From Planctomycetaceae bacterium (GTDB lineage: Bacteria > Planctomycetota > UBA1135 > GCA-002686595), in assembly GCA_011525785.1 (NCBI GenBank), contig WYBT01000038.1, positions 62,001-126,000 of the forward strand: a stretch of 64,000 nucleotides of DNA, written 5' to 3'. This document shows positions 1 to 7,711 of this stretch, one piece after another. The notes beneath the pieces were generated by a model. The model was not told the origin of the DNA. It searched no databases and saw only the letters and a program-made list of their open reading frames with translations. The translations under genes and the position numbers were made by a program. Positions within the stretch are counted from its first letter, which is position 1. Every line of letters starts with the position of its first letter.

Positions 1-2232
1 CCGCAAGGCGAGTTCGCGGCCGAAGCGGCGCTTCAGCGCGGGATCCAGCTGCTGCTCGCCGGCGACGCGCGCGGCGCGGCGCAAGCGTTGGAGTCGCGCG
101 CGAACGACCCCGATTCACGCTACTGGCTGGCTCGCGCGCGCCTGGAGAGCGGCGATCCGACCGGCGCACTCGCGGCGCTCGACAGCGCACTGGCAGACAA
201 GCCACAGGGCGAACTGCTGGAGCGCTTGAGCGTGCTGCGCGGGGATGCTCTCGGCGCCCTTGGACGCGCCGACGACGCGGCCGCGGCCTACTCCGCTGCG
301 CGCAGCGACTACGCGCTCCACGCGGCGGCCATCACGGCCTTCAACGCCGGGAAGCTGGACGAGGCGGCCCGCACGGCTCGCGTGCTGCTCCAGCAGTTCC
401 CGCAGAGTTCGTTCGCAGCGCCGATGCGCGTGGTGTGCGGTGAGCACGCGCTGGCGCGCAAGGACTACGCCGCCGCGTTGCGCGAGTTCGACGCAGCCGC
501 CAGCGATGAGCAGGCCCCGGGCGCGACGCGAGCACGCGCAGCGTTGCGCGGCGCATGGTGTGCGCTGCTCTCGGGCGATGCGGAATCGGCGCTCGAACGC
601 GCTCAACAACTGAGTCAGCGTTTCGCCGACTCGCCCGAGGCGCCTCAGGCGCGCTTCGTGCTCGCGTGCGCGGCCGACAAGCTCGGCCGCAGCGAGCTGG
701 CGCTCGAGGCCTGGAGCGACTACCTGCGAGCCGATCCGCGCGGCGAGCACGCGGCCGAAGCGCTCGCGGGGCTGGCGCGCGTCGACCGCGAGCGTTCCGC
801 GCAGTGGAGCGAGCGGCTGGCCGCGGAGTTCCCCGACTCGCCGAGCGTGGTGAGCGTATTGCTCGAACTCGCCGAGCTCGAAGCGCAAGAAGGGCGCGTC
901 GAGCGCGCGCTCGAGCTGTACCGCGACGTGTTGCGGCGCTGGCCCGAGCATCCGCGGGCTGCGCAAGCGCGCTACTCGCTCGCCTGGCGGCTGTTCGAGT
1001 CGGGCGCATTCGCCGAGGCGGCGCGCGAACTCGAGCTGCTCGCGCAGGTCGAAGGCCTCGACGCGGCGCTCGCGAGTTCGGCTGCGGAGCTCGCGGTGTG
1101 GGCCGCGAGCCGCGCGGGCGACGGCGCGGGTGCGGTGAGCGCCTACGAACGATTCCGACGCGTCGGCGGGACGCCGCGCAAGCTGCTCGGCGCCGCGCGG
1201 CTCGCTGGCGCAGCGCTCTCCGACGCGGGCCGCCCGCAGGAAGCGCGCGCGCTGTTCGACGAACTGCTCTCCAAGTCGCGCGGAGATCGCGCCGTGCAGG
1301 CCGAAGTGCTGCTCGAGAGCGCCTGGATCGCGCTCGACGCCAAGGACGTCGACGAAGCCGAGGCGGCGCTGCGCACCGCGCTCAAGTTCGGCCCCGCGCC
1401 CGCTGCGAGAGCGCCGCTGGCCCAGGCCTTGTTCTTCGCGGGCGAGTTGCGTTTCGAGGCCGGCGAGATCGAGGCCGCGCGCGCGCTGTACGAGCTGGCG
1501 CTGCCCGGCGCCGCTGCGGAGGTCGCGGCGCAGGCGCTCTACAAGCTGGGCTTCGCGCACCTGCGCGCGGAGCGGCTCGACGACGCTGCGCTCGCCTTTG
1601 CGCGCGTCGGCGCGGAACACACTGAGCACGAGCTGGCTGGCGAAGCGCGCTACCTCGCAGCCAACTGCCGTTTCCGCCAGGGCCGCTTCGAGGAATGCGC
1701 CGCGCTGCTCGCGAGCTTCGTGCGCGAGTCTCCGCGCCATGCCTGCGCTCCCAAGGCGTTGCTCGAGCTGGGCGTGGCCTGTGGCGAGCTCGGTCGCTGG
1801 AGCGAGTGCGAGGCGGCGTTGGGCGAGCTCGCGCGCCGCGGCTCGAAGGAAGTCGATGTCGCGCAGGCCGATCTGTGGCGCGCCCGAGCCGCCCGTGCGC
1901 GCGGCGACGTGCGCGGCGCACGCGCGTGTCTCGAGCGTGTGCTCGCGGCCGACAAAGGGCTGCAGGCCGCGCGCGCACGGCTCGAGCTGGGCCAGCTCGA
2001 CGCCGAAGCCGGCAAGCACGAGGACGCGCTGGCGCAGTTCCTGAAAGTCGCGCTGCTGTACGAGGGCGGCGACGTCGTTCCGCAGGCGCTGCTGCTCGCG
2101 GCCGGCTCGCTCGAGGCGCTCGAGCGCTTCGACAAGGCGCGCGCGCGCTACGCCGAGATCGTCGAGAAGCACGCGAACTCGCCGCAGGCCGCCCGCGCCC
2201 GCGAGCGGCTCGAAGCGCTCGCGCGCAATTAG
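1..2232 (+). CDS. TPR-repeat protein, 5' end outside window
   Basis: The frame is open from the first base, so the true start is upstream; 743 residues are visible. A TTG at 88 could start a protein but has no special support. The product consists almost wholly of 34-residue TPR-like helical hairpins, with small residues at the packing positions and P-x-x-P/S-x-A turns ending repeats (for example around LYRDVLRRWPEHPRAAQ and ALYKLGFAHLRAERLDDAA). Such arrays are protein-binding scaffolds; the subset with this turn resembles the CpoB/YbgF and BamD group of envelope proteins. The next gene in the same direction is exbB after about 100 bp, so I infer a periplasmic partner of an ExbB/ExbD motor, as CpoB is for Tol-Pal. 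No catalytic motif is visible. The family call is firm; the role is inference. Confidence 0.85.
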   Translation, partial: PQGEFAAEAALQRGIQLLLAGDARGAAQALESRANDPDSRYWLARARLESGDPTGALAALDSALADKPQGELLERLSVLRGDALGALGRADDAAAAYSAARSDYALHAAAITAFNAGKLDEAARTARVLLQQFPQSSFAAPMRVVCGEHALARKDYAAALREFDAAASDEQAPGATRARAALRGAWCALLSGDAESALERAQQLSQRFADSPEAPQARFVLACAADKLGRSELALEAWSDYLRADPRGEHAAEALAGLARVDRERSAQWSERLAAEFPDSPSVVSVLLELAELEAQEGRVERALELYRDVLRRWPEHPRAAQARYSLAWRLFESGAFAEAARELELLAQVEGLDAALASSAAELAVWAASRAGDGAGAVSAYERFRRVGGTPRKLLGAARLAGAALSDAGRPQEARALFDELLSKSRGDRAVQAEVLLESAWIALDAKDVDEAEAALRTALKFGPAPAARAPLAQALFFAGELRFEAGEIEAARALYELALPGAAAEVAAQALYKLGFAHLRAERLDDAALAFARVGAEHTEHELAGEARYLAANCRFRQGRFEECAALLASFVRESPRHACAPKALLELGVACGELGRWSECEAALGELARRGSKEVDVAQADLWRARAARARGDVRGARACLERVLAADKGLQAARARLELGQLDAEAGKHEDALAQFLKVALLYEGGDVVPQALLLAAGSLEALERFDKARARYAEIVEKHANSPQAARARERLEALARN

Positions 2233-2335
2233 CCCTTGCTGACCCACGCGCAGCGCGCGCCCGCGCCGCGCGATTCCCACTGACTGTTTGTCTGCATCCA
2301 CCACGAGGCGCCAGCGCTGCCTCGCCGAGGTCCGC

Positions 2336-3067
2336 ATGTCCTTTGCACTGCAACAAGCCCCTTCGCGTCCGATCACCCAACTCGACAGCGTGTTCGAAAT
2401 GGTCGTCGCCGGTGGTCCGGTGATGATCCCGCTCGCGCTGTGCTCCCTGGTCGCATTGACGTGCGCGTTCGAGCGCGCGCTGCGACTGCGTTCCCGCGCG
2501 CTCGGCGTCGCGGAGCTCGAACGTGAACTCCTGCCGGCGCTCGCTGCGGGAGGCGCGGCCGGCGGAGTCGCCGTGCTCGAGCGCCACGCAACGCCCGCTT
2601 CGCGCGTGCTGCGCGCGGGCTTGAGCCGCTGGGACGCGCCGTACCTCGAGCGCGAAAAGGAGCTCGAAGAGGCTGGTTTGCGCGAAGTCCGCGGGCTGTC
2701 GGCCAACCTCAAGCCGCTGGTCTACATCGCGATGCTCGCGCCGCTGCTGGGTTTCCTCGGCACGGTGTACGGGATGATCGTGGCCTTCTCCACGGTCGCG
2801 CTGAGCGAGGGCCTCGGGCGGCCCGAGTTGCTCGCCGCCGGCATCAGCCAGGCGTTGGTGACGACCGCTGCGGGCCTGACGATCGCCGTTCCCGCGCAGG
2901 TCCTCTACTACTGGCTCAAGTCGCGCGTCGAGCGCTTCGCACGCAACGTCGAGGAGCTGTGGGAGCGCTCCGCGCGCACGCTGCGCTCCGGTGTGACGCC
3001 GCCGCCCGCGGTGTCGAGCGCGCCCCCCGCGTCCGAGCCGATCTCCGGCGCCGCACAACCCGCCTAG
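2336..3067 (+). CDS. exbB: ExbB/TolQ/MotA-family proton channel subunit
   Basis: Inner-membrane proton-channel subunit that, with ExbD, turns proton-motive force into mechanical work on an envelope partner. The 243-residue product has the family layout: one membrane helix near residues 22-45, a long cytoplasmic stretch with charged helices, then two helices near 127-155 and 172-193. The second carries the conserved small-residue motif LLGFLGTVYGMI and the third the pore-lining TTAAGLTIAVPA motif. Start: ATG 2336 puts the first helix at the usual distance; an in-frame extension to 2288 would add 16 residues with no family match. The exbD gene follows after 10 bp. The downstream protein has an SxxxH helix typical of TonB, which favours ExbB over TolQ or MotA. 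Confidence 0.92.
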   Translation: MSFALQQAPSRPITQLDSVFEMVVAGGPVMIPLALCSLVALTCAFERALRLRSRALGVAELERELLPALAAGGAAGGVAVLERHATPASRVLRAGLSRWDAPYLEREKELEEAGLREVRGLSANLKPLVYIAMLAPLLGFLGTVYGMIVAFSTVALSEGLGRPELLAAGISQALVTTAAGLTIAVPAQVLYYWLKSRVERFARNVEELWERSARTLRSGVTPPPAVSSAPPASEPISGAAQPA

Positions 3068-3077
3068 GAGCTGCGCC

Positions 3078-3491
3078 ATGCACCTGCGCGACGAAGAGCC
3101 GCTCGACGAGCAGGCCCTCAACCTGACCTCGATGACGGACCTGGTGTTCCTGCTGCTCGTGTTCTTCCTGTGCGCGACGACCTTCCTCGATCCCGAGCGC
3201 GCGCTGCGCCTCGAACTGCCGGCTGCGCAGAGCGCGGAACGGCGCGATGAGCCGCTCGAGGAGCTGGTCATCAACGTCTCGCGCGACGGAGCGCTGACCC
3301 TCGCGGGCCGTGCGATCGACCGCGCCGCGCTCGGGCGCGAGCTGCGCGCCGCCCGTGCGCGCGATCCGCAGACGCCCGTGACGATCCGCGGCGATCGGCT
3401 CGTGTCGCACGAGAACATCGTCAGCGTGATGGACGCCTGCGGACAGGCGGGGCTCTCGAACCTGGCTGTCGGAACGCTCGAGGGCTCGTAG
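3078..3491 (+). CDS. exbD: ExbD/TolR-family biopolymer transport protein
   Basis: Partner of the preceding channel subunit: a single-span inner-membrane protein with a small periplasmic domain. The 137 residues show a short cytoplasmic N terminus (residues 1-18), the signature TSMTDLVFLLLVFFL with the proton-carrying aspartate at about residue 21, and then a periplasmic region containing V-I-N-V-S-x-D-G, the usual first strand of the ExbD/TolR fold. Length is normal. ExbB and the downstream large gene are each 10 bp away, so the three are surely co-transcribed. The aspartate and the operon make the call solid. Confidence 0.93.
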   Translation: MHLRDEEPLDEQALNLTSMTDLVFLLLVFFLCATTFLDPERALRLELPAAQSAERRDEPLEELVINVSRDGALTLAGRAIDRAALGRELRAARARDPQTPVTIRGDRLVSHENIVSVMDACGQAGLSNLAVGTLEGS

Positions 3492-3501
3492 GAGACGCGC
3501 T

Positions 3502-6500
3502 GTGCTCACTGCCGCCTCGCGCAAGAACGTCGTGATCGCCATGGCGCTCGCCGGCGCCGCGCTATTGGCCTTCAACCGCTGGGTTCTGCCAGCGTTGTTC
3601 GACCTGCGGCCGATCCGCGACGGCGCCGGCGTGTACGCACGCGACGATGCGCGGCTGCGCTTGGCGGTGTGGGAAGCGCCGCGGCCGCTGGCGGGCGAGC
3701 TCGACACTTCCGAGCGCGAGTCGCACGCGCGCACTTCGCCGGACGGACGCTGGCTGGTCTACAGCGCGGGCGAGCCTGGGGCCGACTGCGAGCTGTACCT
3801 CGCCGAAGTGGTGGGGGGCGCGCCCACCGCGCCGCGCGTGTTGGCCGAGCTGAACAGCGCCGCGGACGAGCTGGCGCCGAGTTGGGGCGAGGGTGCGCTC
3901 TACTTCTGCTCCGATCGCGCGGGCGGCGCCGGCGGTTTCGATCTGTATCGCGCGGCCTGGGACGGCGCGACGTTCGGCGCGGTCGAGGCGCTCGCCGCGG
4001 TGAACACCGCCGCGAACGAGTGCGATCCCGCGCCCGGCGATGCGGTGCTCGTGTTCGCGAGCGATCGCGACGGCGCGGGCTTCGACCTGTTCGTCGCGCC
4101 CGCGGGCGGAGCGGCGACGAAGCTCGAGCAGCTCTCCAGCGCTTCCGACGAGCGCGACCCGTTCCTCACGCCCGACGGCCGCGCGCTGTACTTCGCGACC
4201 AACCGCGCGCGCGGCGGCGAGGACTTCGACCTGTGGCGCAGCTTCTTCGACCTCGGCGAATGGCTCGCGCCCGAGCGCGTCGCCGGTCTCGATTCACGCG
4301 CCGCTGAACGCGCTCCGGCGACTTCACCCGACGGCCTGACGCTGCACTTCACGCGCGCAGGCGACTCCGCGGCGGAGCTGCTGGTCTCGCGCTCGATCGA
4401 GCTCTTCCGCGGCGCCGCGCCGGCGCGGGGATGGGCTGACCTGTGGCTGATGGCAGCGCTGTTGCTGCTGGCTCTGGTCGCCGCGCTGTCCAAGCGCTGG
4501 GAAGAGCTCGATCTGCTTTACAAGTGCGCGCTGGCGAGCGTGATCGCGCACTTGCTCGTACTGCTGCTCTTGCGCGAGCTGCGGCCCGACGCGGAGGCCT
4601 GGGACAAGGCGCCGCCAGCGCAACAGCGCATCCGCGTGCGGCTCGAGACTCCGCGCGAGCGCGGCATCGTCGAGCGCGAGGGTCGGCTCGAGACCGAACG
4701 CGTGGCGCGCAGCGAGGCGGCGACCGCACAGCCCGAACGCATCGAGTTCGAAGCGCGCGACGAGGACCCGAGCTCGAGCTCGGCAGCGCCACTCGCGCTC
4801 GAGTCCGCGCCGCTCGCGGCGGCCCCGCAGCCCGAACGCGTCGAGCTGGAGCGCACGGAGTCGGCCAGCGCAGCGCGCGCGCCGGCGGTCGAGCTGCCCG
4901 GGGAGTCGCGCGCGCGTCGCGCAGCTGAGAGCGTCGCCGAGGCGCTGCCGCAGCCAGCTGCGACGCGCGCGGAGCGCAGCGAAGCGCCGGCCCAGGGCCC
5001 CGCGCTCGCGCAACTGACGACGCCCGCGCTCGCGGAGGCCGCGCCAGCGGCTGCCGCGCTCCCGCGCGAGGCGCCCGAGCGCACCTCGGAGCGGATTCCG
5101 GCCGCTCAACCGAGCGCTCCGCCCGAGCGCTCGCTCGACGCCAGCGCGCTGGCCGCGGTTCCGCGCGTCGACTTGCCCGCGGAGGCGCGGGCGCGCAATT
5201 CGGCCGCTGCAGACAACTCACCGCTGGCGCCAGCCCGTTCGTTCGAGCTCCAGCGCGAGGCGGGCGAAGCCACGTCGTCTGAAGCGACGCCCGAGCGCGT
5301 CGAGATCGCCGGGGCCGGCGCCGAGCCCGCGCGCGAGCTCGCGCCGAGCAATGCGCCGAGCAATGCGCCTCTCGAACGCGCGGCGGCGCCGCAACCGGCC
5401 CCCGAGCGCGCGTCGGCCTTCGCATCGGCGGCGAGCGAGCCTGCGTCGCGTGGCGCTGCTCAGAGCGCCGCCCCGCAACTCGAATTGCCGCGCGAAGAGC
5501 GTCAGCTCAGTTCGCTCGAGTCGCGCCCCGCGGACGAAGCGCCCGCGCCGCGCGCGCTCGCTCCGCAACGCCGAGCTGCGCCGGGCGACGCAGCGTCGTC
5601 GGAAGCGACGCCCGAGCGCGTCGAGATCGCCGGGGCCGGCGCCGAGCCCGCGCGCGAGCTCGCGCCAAGCAATGCGCCTCTCGAACGCGCGGCGGCGCCG
5701 CAACTCGCGCCCGAGCGCGCGTCGGCCTTCGCATCGGCGGCGAGCGAGCCTGCGTCGCGCGGCGCTGCTCAAAGCGCCGCTCCGCAGCTCGAATTGCCGC
5801 GCGAAGAGCGTCAGCTCAGCTCGCTCGAGTCGCGCTCCGCGGACGACGCGCCCGCGCCGCGCGCACTCGCGCCGCAGCGACGCGCGACGGCGACGGACGC
5901 AGCTCCCAGCGCGCCGCTGGCCGCCTCCGCGCCGAACGCCGAACCCGCTGAGAGCGCTGCGCCCGCGCTGCAGCCGCTCGAGGCCGCGCCGCGCGCCGCA
6001 GCGCTCGACACACCGCCCGCGCCGCGTCCGCTGGACGACACGCCCTACCGCTCGCGCTTCGGCACGGAGAAGGAGATCGCGCTGCGCGAGCACGGCGGCA
6101 GCGAAGAGACCGAGCGCGCGGTGGCGAACGGGTTGCGCTACCTCGCTTCGCGCCAGCGCCGCGATGGCTCGTGGGGCTCGCGCAGCGACGCGCACGCGAA
6201 GTACCGCGACGTGCGCGTCGGCAAGAGCGGCCTCGCGCTGCTGGCGTTCCTCGGCGCAGGGCACACGCCGGGTTCGCCCGGCGAGTACGCGCGCGTGAGC
6301 GAAGCGGCCGTGAATTGGCTGCTCGCGACGCAGGACCCCGCGACGGGCCACTTTGGCGACTGCGAGGCCTACGGCCACGGGATCGCGACCTACGCGCTCG
6401 CTGAGTGCTTCGCCCTCACGCGCGACGAGCGCTTGGGCGGCGCAGTGCGGCGCGCGGTCGAGCGCATCCTCGCGGAGCAGATCACGCGCGGAGATGCGCG

Positions 6501-7149
6501 CTCGATCGGCGGCTGGAGCTACTTCTATCCCGACGGCGCGATCTTCGACCGCTGGCCGCGCGCTTCGATCGCGGCTTGGCAGGTGATGGCGCTCGAATCG
6601 GCGCGCCTGGGCGGCATCGACGTGCCCGACGAGGCGTTCGCGCGCGCGAGGGAATTCCTGCGCGGCTCGTGGGACGCCGAACTCGGCCGCTTCCGCTACA
6701 GCCACGATCCGCAGCGTCTGCGCTCGGGCTACGCGACCTTGCCCGGCTCGACGCCCGCTGCGCTGTTCGCGCTGTCGCTGCTGGGCGAGGACCTCTCCGC
6801 GCCGCGCTGGCGCCAGGCCGTCGACTTCGTCAGCGCCTGCGCGCCGAACGGCTACCGCTGGGAGGGCGAGGACGCCTTCGTCGAGCGGGCCGGGGGCAAC
6901 CTGTACTTCTGGTACTACGGCAGCCTGGCCCTCTTGCGGCGCGGCGGAGACGCGTGGGAGCGCTGGAACGTCGCGCTGAAGGAGTCGCTGCCGCCGGCGC
7001 AAGCGGAGGACGGCTCGTGGGCGCCGCTGGACGTGTACAGCCAGTACGCCGGCGACGACGAGCGCGACCGGGTGTACTCGACCGCCATGTGCGTGCTGTC
7101 GCTCGAGGTCTACTACCGCTACTTCACGCCGCTGCTCGAGGTGCGCTGA
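3502..7149 (+). CDS. TonB-like transducer with beta-propeller and C-terminal alpha/alpha-toroid domain
   Basis: A 1215-residue membrane protein with an unusual architecture. Visible in order: an N-terminal helix (10-33); PD40/TolB-like propeller repeats (about 60-295; SPDGRWLVYS, TPDGRALYFATNRA, SPDGLTLHFTR); a helix at 311-329; a short basic loop; a second helix at 344-362 containing SVIAH, with Ser346 and His350 in the SxxxH spacing of TonB; a roughly 480-residue Ala/Glu/Pro/Arg linker; and a C-terminal prenyltransferase/squalene-cyclase-like helical domain (about 865-1215; Q-R-R-x-D-G-S-W-G motif). The start is GTG 3502 with GGAG just upstream. Lying 10 bp after exbD, it occupies the place of a TonB. 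I infer that the linker and toroid domain extend into the periplasm. The linker carries a tandem duplication. No catalytic function can be assigned to the toroid domain. Confidence 0.8.
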   Translation: MLTAASRKNVVIAMALAGAALLAFNRWVLPALFDLRPIRDGAGVYARDDARLRLAVWEAPRPLAGELDTSERESHARTSPDGRWLVYSAGEPGADCELYLAEVVGGAPTAPRVLAELNSAADELAPSWGEGALYFCSDRAGGAGGFDLYRAAWDGATFGAVEALAAVNTAANECDPAPGDAVLVFASDRDGAGFDLFVAPAGGAATKLEQLSSASDERDPFLTPDGRALYFATNRARGGEDFDLWRSFFDLGEWLAPERVAGLDSRAAERAPATSPDGLTLHFTRAGDSAAELLVSRSIELFRGAAPARGWADLWLMAALLLLALVAALSKRWEELDLLYKCALASVIAHLLVLLLLRELRPDAEAWDKAPPAQQRIRVRLETPRERGIVEREGRLETERVARSEAATAQPERIEFEARDEDPSSSSAAPLALESAPLAAAPQPERVELERTESASAARAPAVELPGESRARRAAESVAEALPQPAATRAERSEAPAQGPALAQLTTPALAEAAPAAAALPREAPERTSERIPAAQPSAPPERSLDASALAAVPRVDLPAEARARNSAAADNSPLAPARSFELQREAGEATSSEATPERVEIAGAGAEPARELAPSNAPSNAPLERAAAPQPAPERASAFASAASEPASRGAAQSAAPQLELPREERQLSSLESRPADEAPAPRALAPQRRAAPGDAASSEATPERVEIAGAGAEPARELAPSNAPLERAAAPQLAPERASAFASAASEPASRGAAQSAAPQLELPREERQLSSLESRSADDAPAPRALAPQRRATATDAAPSAPLAASAPNAEPAESAAPALQPLEAAPRAAALDTPPAPRPLDDTPYRSRFGTEKEIALREHGGSEETERAVANGLRYLASRQRRDGSWGSRSDAHAKYRDVRVGKSGLALLAFLGAGHTPGSPGEYARVSEAAVNWLLATQDPATGHFGDCEAYGHGIATYALAECFALTRDERLGGAVRRAVERILAEQITRGDARSIGGWSYFYPDGAIFDRWPRASIAAWQVMALESARLGGIDVPDEAFARAREFLRGSWDAELGRFRYSHDPQRLRSGYATLPGSTPAALFALSLLGEDLSAPRWRQAVDFVSACAPNGYRWEGEDAFVERAGGNLYFWYYGSLALLRRGGDAWERWNVALKESLPPAQAEDGSWAPLDVYSQYAGDDERDRVYSTAMCVLSLEVYYRYFTPLLEVR
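5273..5890 (+). repeat. Tandem duplication (about 300 bp x 2) inside the linker of the TonB-like gene
   Basis: Two nearly identical direct copies, roughly 5273-5581 and 5594-5890. The spacing between matching bases is 321 at the start and 309 after a 12-bp difference; the first copy carries one extra APSN unit (residues near 615). Both encode the ATPERVEIAGAGAE ... PRALAPQRRA segment in frame. The copies differ at only a few scattered bases, which indicates a recent in-frame duplication. Confidence 0.9.
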
Positions 7150-7228
7150 TGGACGGCCGGCTCGCGCGCGTACACAAGGCCAACACGCTTGCGTCGATTG
7201 CGTACGGGGCGACCCCTGTTCAGCCGAT

Positions 7229-7244
7229 AACTACCGTAGTAGTT
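7229..7244. promoter_or_regulatory. Palindrome AACTAC-N4-GTAGTT, candidate BlaI-type operator
   Basis: Perfect 6-bp arms around CGTA, in an otherwise GC-rich leader 60 bp upstream of the repressor start. BlaI/MecI repressors bind short dyads in front of their own genes, so autoregulation is a reasonable inference; no matching experimental consensus is claimed. Confidence 0.5.
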
Positions 7245-7303
7245 TTGAGGCGCTGCGAGCCGCACGAGGCGGCCCGCCCGTGCGCGGAGGAATCGAGCGA
7301 GCG

Positions 7304-7711
7304 ATGAAGGACAAGGACCGCATCCACCATCTGGGCGAGCTGCAACACGCGATCATGCGCGTCTTGTGGGCTGAAGGCGAAGCCAGCGTCGCGCGCGTGC
7401 AGGAAGCGTTGCCGCCCGAGGACCGCCGCGCGCTGACGACCATCGCGACCATGCTCACCAAGATGGAGCGCAAGGGCGTGGTGACGCACCGCTCCGAGGG
7501 GCGCTTCTTCATCTACGCGCCCGCGGTCAAGGAGACCGACGTGCGGCGTTCGATGGTCGAAGACCTCACCGAGCGCCTGTTCGACGGCGACGTCGCGGCG
7601 CTCGTGTCGCATCTGTTGACCGAGCAGGAAATCGAGCGCGACGAGCTCGCGCGCCTGCAGAAGCTGATCGAGTCGCGCCGCAAGGGGGACAAGGGCCATG
7701 GGCGCAAGTGA
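7304..7711 (+). CDS. BlaI/MecI/CopY-family transcriptional repressor
   Basis: Winged-helix DNA-binding repressor of 135 residues, the family's usual length. The N-terminal half reads as the BlaI wing-helix (LGELQHAIMRVLWAEGEAS, then TTIATMLTKMERKGVV) and the C-terminal half as the dimerisation helices with FDGDVAALVSHLL. In this family, repression is relieved when a partner M56 peptidase triggers cleavage of the repressor. That partner gene overlaps this one by 14 bp, which supports the assignment. Start: ATG 7304 begins the family's normal N terminus, with GGAGG 13 bases upstream; GTG 7280 would add eight residues. The dyad at 7229-7244 is a likely operator. No beta-lactamase gene is nearby, so the controlled signal is unknown. 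Confidence 0.9.
   Translation: MKDKDRIHHLGELQHAIMRVLWAEGEASVARVQEALPPEDRRALTTIATMLTKMERKGVVTHRSEGRFFIYAPAVKETDVRRSMVEDLTERLFDGDVAALVSHLLTEQEIERDELARLQKLIESRRKGDKGHGRK

Noticed and set aside
115-2712. 865-codon open frame on the minus strand opposite the TPR gene
   Set aside because: Arg/Gln/Glu-rich composition without domain motifs; it mirrors the GC-rich codon pattern of the TPR and exbB genes, which have clear family signatures.
5273-5890. CRISPR-like or VNTR array
   Set aside because: There are only two long in-frame copies with no spacers, encoding a protein linker; it is a coding duplication.
7250-7303. Riboswitch or attenuator ahead of the BlaI-like gene
   Set aside because: Only the short dyad at 7229-7244 is structured; no aptamer-like conserved core was seen.
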